Shown piece by piece: positions 7,370 to 10,946 of a stretch of DNA of 10,946 bases. Location: contig JAJIRX010000713.1 in NCBI GenBank assembly GCA_023853785.1, positions 1 to 10,946 on the forward strand. Direction: 5' to 3'. This stretch comes from Psilocybe azurescens (lineage: Eukaryota > Basidiomycota > Agaricomycetes > Agaricales > Agrocybaceae). Each line of letters starts with the position of its first letter. The stretch's first letter is position 1. The notes beneath the pieces were generated by a model. It had not been told where the DNA came from. It worked only from the letters and a program-made list of their open reading frames with translations, and ran no database searches. The position numbers and the translations under genes are program-made.

Positions 7370-7492
7370 ACCTATAGATATATCCATTGACATCAAAATT
7401 TGAGCCTGGATCTTCAGATACCCATGTCAATGGGTGAACCAGACCTGCAGATCAGGCTACCTGTAGATATTCCCACAGGTATACCTGCAGAT
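7370..7492. repeat. Cluster of ACCTGCAGAT-like motifs
   Basis: ACCTGCAGAT occurs exactly at 7443-7452 and 7483-7492, with one-mismatch ACCTGTAGAT at 7459-7468 and two-mismatch ACCTATAGAT at 7370-7379. A 10-bp inverted pair, CCATTGACAT (7384-7393) and ATGTCAATGG (7424-7433), is interleaved. Dense short motifs of this sort occur in the subterminal regions of DNA transposons, but no transposon ends were found here. Confidence 0.45.
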
Positions 7493-8048
7493 TATCTTTG
7501 TGAAGCTGCACCTGTGCTCAGCCTTAGGGAGGGAACAGGGAGACACAGACAGAGAGGTTCAGGGGCCCTCAGGCATAGTGGAAGACACGCAACACTCATT
7601 TTTTCAGTCCTTTGTATGTAGATAGTTATTATTGTCTACTACTCACTGTGTTTGGCCAGCTCACCAACTATGCAGCATGCTGACAGCTGGAAGCTTCAGC
7701 ACCCAAGCTGGTCAAACTACTTGCCAGTACAATCCTCCAAAGTTGGACTGGCTATCCTTGAGCTCAGTGTTTAAATGTGCCCTTTCTATCCTTTGGATCA
7801 ATGAGAAGGTTTTTAGGTAGCCTACCTTGCAGGACTGCTATTGCACAGTGTTTAGTATAGTAAAATATACTTGATTTCAAAAAATAAAAATAAATTTCAG
7901 TGTCTTGTCACACCTGTACTTTCACCATCCTTGCTCACACTTTTTGGCTTCAGAAAATTATATGCCAAATATGTAATGATTTATTATACATAATGCAAAA
8001 ACTGAAGAAAAGGAAGCCATTTTGCAATGTCAGAGCTGAATTTTGCAC

Positions 8049-8154
8049 TTTTTGGCACATTCATCACAATATTTTGGTCCTCGCATTAAACATAAAAATT
8101 ATAAAAAATTAAGAATAGTGTGCAGATGAGCTGTCTATATCAGAGTGCCAAAAA
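8049..8154. repeat. 10-bp inverted repeat TTTTTGGCAC / GTGCCAAAAA
   Basis: TTTTTGGCAC (8049-8058) and GTGCCAAAAA (8145-8154) are exact reverse complements 86 bases apart in A+T-rich sequence. A chance match or the relic of a miniature element are both possible. Confidence 0.4.
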
Positions 8155-8457
8155 TCAGATTTAACAGAGCTGAGGTTGTGAAGTTATAAATGAAAAGTGT
8201 CAATTTACAAACACTGGGTCCTCTTCCAAAAATGGGGTTAGTGATAGTAGTATGTACAGATAAAAACACTTTATACTCCCCTCTAGTCTGAAATACGTCC
8301 TCAATCTCTTTGCACGGTCCTCTTTCTAAAGAATCTAAACTGGTATCATATAGGCTTCGACATAATAGCCTAGTCAATCAGTACCATTCGTATCACTTGC
8401 AAGGCGGCCAAGTTAAATTATGAGTGGTTGATTCCTTTTTCATGTGAACAGTTACAA

Positions 8458-8482
8458 CCGACGGGGAAACCCCGTGAGTCGG
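8458..8482 (-). other. Hairpin just downstream of the TAF5 stop codon
   Basis: ACGGGG (8461-8466), loop AAA, CCCCGT (8470-8475) form a perfect 6-bp G+C-rich stem. A further CCG/CGG pairing (8458-8460 with 8480-8482) is possible across a 4-base bulge. It begins about 20 bases past the stop on the minus strand, so it would lie in the 3' untranslated region. Function unknown. Confidence 0.5.
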
Positions 8483-8502
8483 CATAAGCATACAATATGG
8501 CA

Positions 8503-10946
8503 CTATCGAGAATCTGGGGATAAATATACGCCCCCAACCAAGCAGAGATTCCGAGAAGTAAATTGAATATTTGTGATTGGCGTCCGTTTTGTCGGAAAGG
8601 TTGCCAATAGGTCAGAACTATTGCCATCCAAGTTCAGTATACATGGCAACACCAATGAATATGAACTTACGTCTCGGCACCCTCCTCCCCGTAACTACGA
8701 CTGCCATTGGTCGTTCCATTCTTCTGCGATTTGATCCGAGGTCCCCTGCGCCTTTCACGTCCCACGATCGTACTGTCCAATCAGCTCCTCCACTCACAAG
8801 CAAAGATGATTCGGCGCTGAACGCAAGAGAATAGATTGACGAGGTGTGGCCTGTCATTTTCTTGATGCGTTTTCCCGAGCCTATATCCCACAGATTGATG
8901 GCAAGGTCCTCTCCTATTGGCAGGGGCACAAATAAGAGATGGTACCCAAGAGCAGAAGTGTATGTCGTACCAGCAGTAGCCAGATATTTGCCATCTGGGC
9001 TGAGAGCAAGGGACGACACGGCTCCTGGTGCCCGATAAAACACGTAAACATGAGCCGCGTTGCACATCCCACAGTCGCGCTGTCCAATCGCTTGATCCTG
9101 TCGCCAGGTATAGTGAATTGGGATGGAATTGAACACACTGGATATGATATCATTGAATATGGTACCCAAAAAAGGAACCAATCACCTCACATCAACATCA
9201 CTCAGATGCCCGGCATACACGCGAAGACATGATGCGCTCCGTAGACCAGAGTCGAGCCGTTTTATCCCTACTGGCTGTTGCAAAATATATACCCATTGGG
9301 CTCCATTTCACATCCCAAATTGGATTTTCGTGACCTCTGAAAGCAACGACGTTTGTCATTGTGTCCAGGGACCATAGTCGAGTTGTAGCATCTGCAGAGG
9401 CGGATAGAAGATATTTTGGGGGAGCAGCTGAGCCACTCAGAGGGTCGAAAGCAACGGAGCAGTCCACTGTGACCAATGAGCTTTCTCGTGGTGCTGCCCT
9501 TTTTCTCCCGAATTTTGCTTAGGGAAGAGGCTGTTTCAAACGTCAATATCAATCCTAATCATGCATAGAACTGTTCCTTGGGATGAACATACCATCTTTG
9601 ACCGAGCTTGATGAGAAATCACTTCGTAATCCTTTCAGTTTTTCTCCTTTGAGGCTCCAAAGACGAATGTAGCTTTCCGCGAAACCAGCAGCCATCAAAG
9701 ATGTGTCTGGGGAGAAAGTGCAACACGGCGATCTAGGGATAAAGTAGGAGCGTCAACACCAATACAAAAACATGACATTCCCGATCTTTACCCTTCCGCA
9801 ACGTCATGCAGTGTATAAGCGCATATGCTGGGTAAGGCACGAGCACGCGATGCATTTGCTTGAGGTGAATTTGGATCGATGTTAGCCAGGGCAGATGGTT
9901 CCAGTCGTATTCGTTTCCGAGCATCCCGCACAGCGCTTACTTCACGTTCGATATCAATGGTCTTGAAAGAGGGGGATGAGGCAATAAATCTGCATCGTTG
10001 GGGGCCGTGAGGCCTTGAGGAACTATCGGGCGCGAAATGGAAAGATCAAACTGAGATGTCAATTCACGGTCCATCATGGCTTGTTCTCGCAGAACACGCT
10101 CAGCCTCTGCGCGAAGATCTTCAGGAATGGGTGCTGGACCAAGCTTAAGCGCCCCTCTGCTTGTGTTGAAGGCTTGCGGATTTGTTAAACTTGTTTTGCT
10201 TCCACTGGCCTGAGGAATGAGTGAGGAGAGAAGACCAGTTGATTCCTCCCATGAGTATGGAGATACCGAGATAGGATTGGATGAGGTGACTGTATTATGG
10301 GTGAATATGCCATGTAACAACGAGAATAAATAAAGTAAAATTCACCATCGAAGCGAAGGTGATTATTAACTACGCGCATGACGGCCGCTCGTCCACGCTT
10401 TCCTTTCACCTGTGAATCCATCACCTGCTCCTAAAGCCTCTCCACCTACACCTCCGTTAGCCATCCAACAAGAAGTCCGAACCCAGAACGACTCATTCGA
10501 ATGGCATACTTTTCGTTACGAAATCGTTGAGCAAGATCGTCGCTTTGTACGAGCAGGCAATAATAAAGTCGATAGGTGGTGCAGAGTTGCGCTATGAGAG
10601 GGAGACAGCGATGAAGAGAACTTTGGAAGAACCGAGTTGCTACGAGCAGAGGTCAAGGCGCCGCGTTTCTCGAGGGATCAATGTATGTTCGTACCAGCAT
10701 CTTTGAAACCATGTTGAATCAGGTCAAGGTAAAAATGACAGAATATGGGGAAGAGAATTGACGAAATTGCTAGATCGCATTCTCTCAAATCGTTAAATTA
10801 TCAACATTCAATGTAACACATACTCGATACATGTCCAAAGAGCCATCAACCCATGCTTCAAGTTCACGGAAGCCCTCCTGCTTGTCTGTAGGATCAAGCG
10901 ACAGAAGTTCCTCAGCACCGACTGTGCCAATACTGCAATTAAGTTC
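8503..10946 (-). CDS. TAF5: TAF5, WD40-repeat subunit of TFIID (3' part; N-terminus outside window)
   Basis: TAF5 is a nuclear scaffold of general transcription factor TFIID (also part of SAGA in yeast). Exons by homology and GT-AG sites: 10824-10932, 10695-10769, 10346-10639, 9792-10289, 9593-9732, 9191-9530, 8971-9137, 8671-8913, 8503-8617 (stop 8503-8505). The first three encode the TAF5 NTD2 domain (GTVGAEELLSLDP, FCHFYLDLIQHGFKDA, KRGRAAVMRVVNNHLRF). The 9792-10289 exon is the charged linker and start of the propeller (AYTLHDVAEG). WD blades follow: AESYIRLWSLKG, SASADATTRLWSL, ATASRDKTARLWST, GSSDWTARLWDVQ, EDLAINLWDIGSGKRIKKM, GADWTVRSWDVKG, then a closing strand. About 660 codons are present; human and yeast TAF5 are near 800, so the LisH-containing N-terminus is missing. 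About 11 frame breaks occur despite intact splice sites and no other premature stops. I treat it as a real gene with sequence errors; a recent pseudogene is the alternative. Confidence 0.92.
8618..10946 (-). other. Spliceosomal introns of TAF5
   Basis: Eight complete GT-AG introns fit the protein alignment: 10770-10823 (54 bp), 10640-10694 (55), 10290-10345 (56), 9733-9791 (59), 9531-9592 (62), 9138-9190 (53), 8914-8970 (57) and 8618-8670 (53). A ninth is partial, ending with its CAG at 10933-10935. Donors are GTATGT, GTACGA, GTGAAT, GTAAAG, GTATGT, GTGAGG, GTACGA and GTAAGT; acceptors are TAG or CAG. This size class is typical of Agaricomycete genes. The 57-bp intron is a multiple of three without a stop in the frame it interrupts. 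Confidence 0.88.

Larger units (their letters stand above)
7091..8502. other. Non-coding stretch, mostly A+T-rich; no gene supported
   Basis: About 1.4 kb separates the Tc1 end from the TAF5 stop codon. The parts at 7200-7400 and 7850-8170 are strongly A+T-rich; 7400-7620 is more balanced. Open frames here (7400-7621, 7632-7820, 7900-8112, and minus 8135-8377) are short, lack recognisable motifs, and read like random translation. The right end, nearest 8503, should include the 3' untranslated region of TAF5, but I see no clear polyadenylation signal. Old transposon fragments are likely but not identifiable by eye. Confidence 0.55.

Noticed and set aside
7400..7621. A 73-codon plus-strand gene
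   Set aside because: The protein has no recognisable motif and its first half is the translation of the ACCTGCAGAT motif cluster.
8135..8377. A minus-strand gene downstream of TAF5
   Set aside because: Short, no motif, A+T-driven composition; no support beyond being open.
8418..8627. Minus-strand open frame of 69 codons
   Set aside because: It is the last TAF5 exon read in the wrong frame and running past the true stop; the correct frame gives LLATFPTKRTPITN.
9198..9476. Separate small WD40 proteins at 9198-9476 and 8618-9181
   Set aside because: They are consecutive exons of one TAF5 gene split by frame breaks and short introns, not independent genes.
10412..10597. Plus-strand open frame of 61 codons
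   Set aside because: It is antisense to the TAF5 NTD2 exon, with no family resemblance of its own.
8503..10946. TAF5 annotated as an old pseudogene
   Set aside because: All splice sites, conserved residues and codons are intact, and the lesions are all small losses of a few bases, mostly in runs. Error or very recent damage fits better, although a young pseudogene is not excluded.

Overview
This is a eukaryotic, almost certainly fungal window, and most likely from a mushroom-forming basidiomycete (Agaricomycetes). The evidence is one conserved gene split by tiny 53-62 bp GT-AG introns, beside a pile of decayed transposons that includes a Ty3/Gypsy element of the type common in that class. 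The class call is inference from intron size and family resemblance. No bacterial, organellar, tRNA, rRNA or CRISPR features were seen.

Layout, left to right. Positions 1 to about 6263 hold a degenerate plus-strand Ty3/Gypsy retrotransposon whose 5' end lies outside the window. Its domains keep the standard order: Gag tail, zinc knuckle, aspartic protease, reverse transcriptase, RNase H, integrase. Stops and frame changes break it throughout. Its integrase is interrupted at 5079-5463 by a solo LTR of 385 bp with matching TGTTAC/GTAACA ends and a perfect 5-bp target duplication (ACAGG). Removing the LTR and one duplication copy rejoins the integrase in the same reading frame. The LTR carries an 11-bp inverted repeat and five TGACTCA motifs. 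From about 6600 to 7088 lies the 3' end of a Tc1/mariner transposon: the transposase C-terminus, a tail and the terminal sequence followed by TA. From 7089 to 8502 there is mostly A+T-rich sequence with no gene I can support, containing a small cluster of ACCTGCAGAT-like motifs and some inverted repeats.

The right quarter (8503-10946, minus strand) is the 3' three quarters or so of TAF5, the WD40-repeat subunit of TFIID (shared with SAGA in yeast). Nine exons and eight complete introns can be placed; the N-terminus is beyond the right edge. All splice sites are intact, yet the coding sequence is broken about 11 times. At ten sites the break is explained by one or two missing bases, mostly in short mono- or dinucleotide runs; at one (near 9462) two or five bases are missing. 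The same kind of lesion appears in the retrotransposon, so a sequencing or consensus artefact is my preferred reading. The transposons additionally carry nonsense and missense changes that look like C-to-T or G-to-A transitions, which I take as real decay.

I found no convincing new biological system. The items most worth a second look are the indel signature in TAF5, the nested solo LTR with its TGACTCA array, and the unassigned coding-like stretch at 6264-6600.
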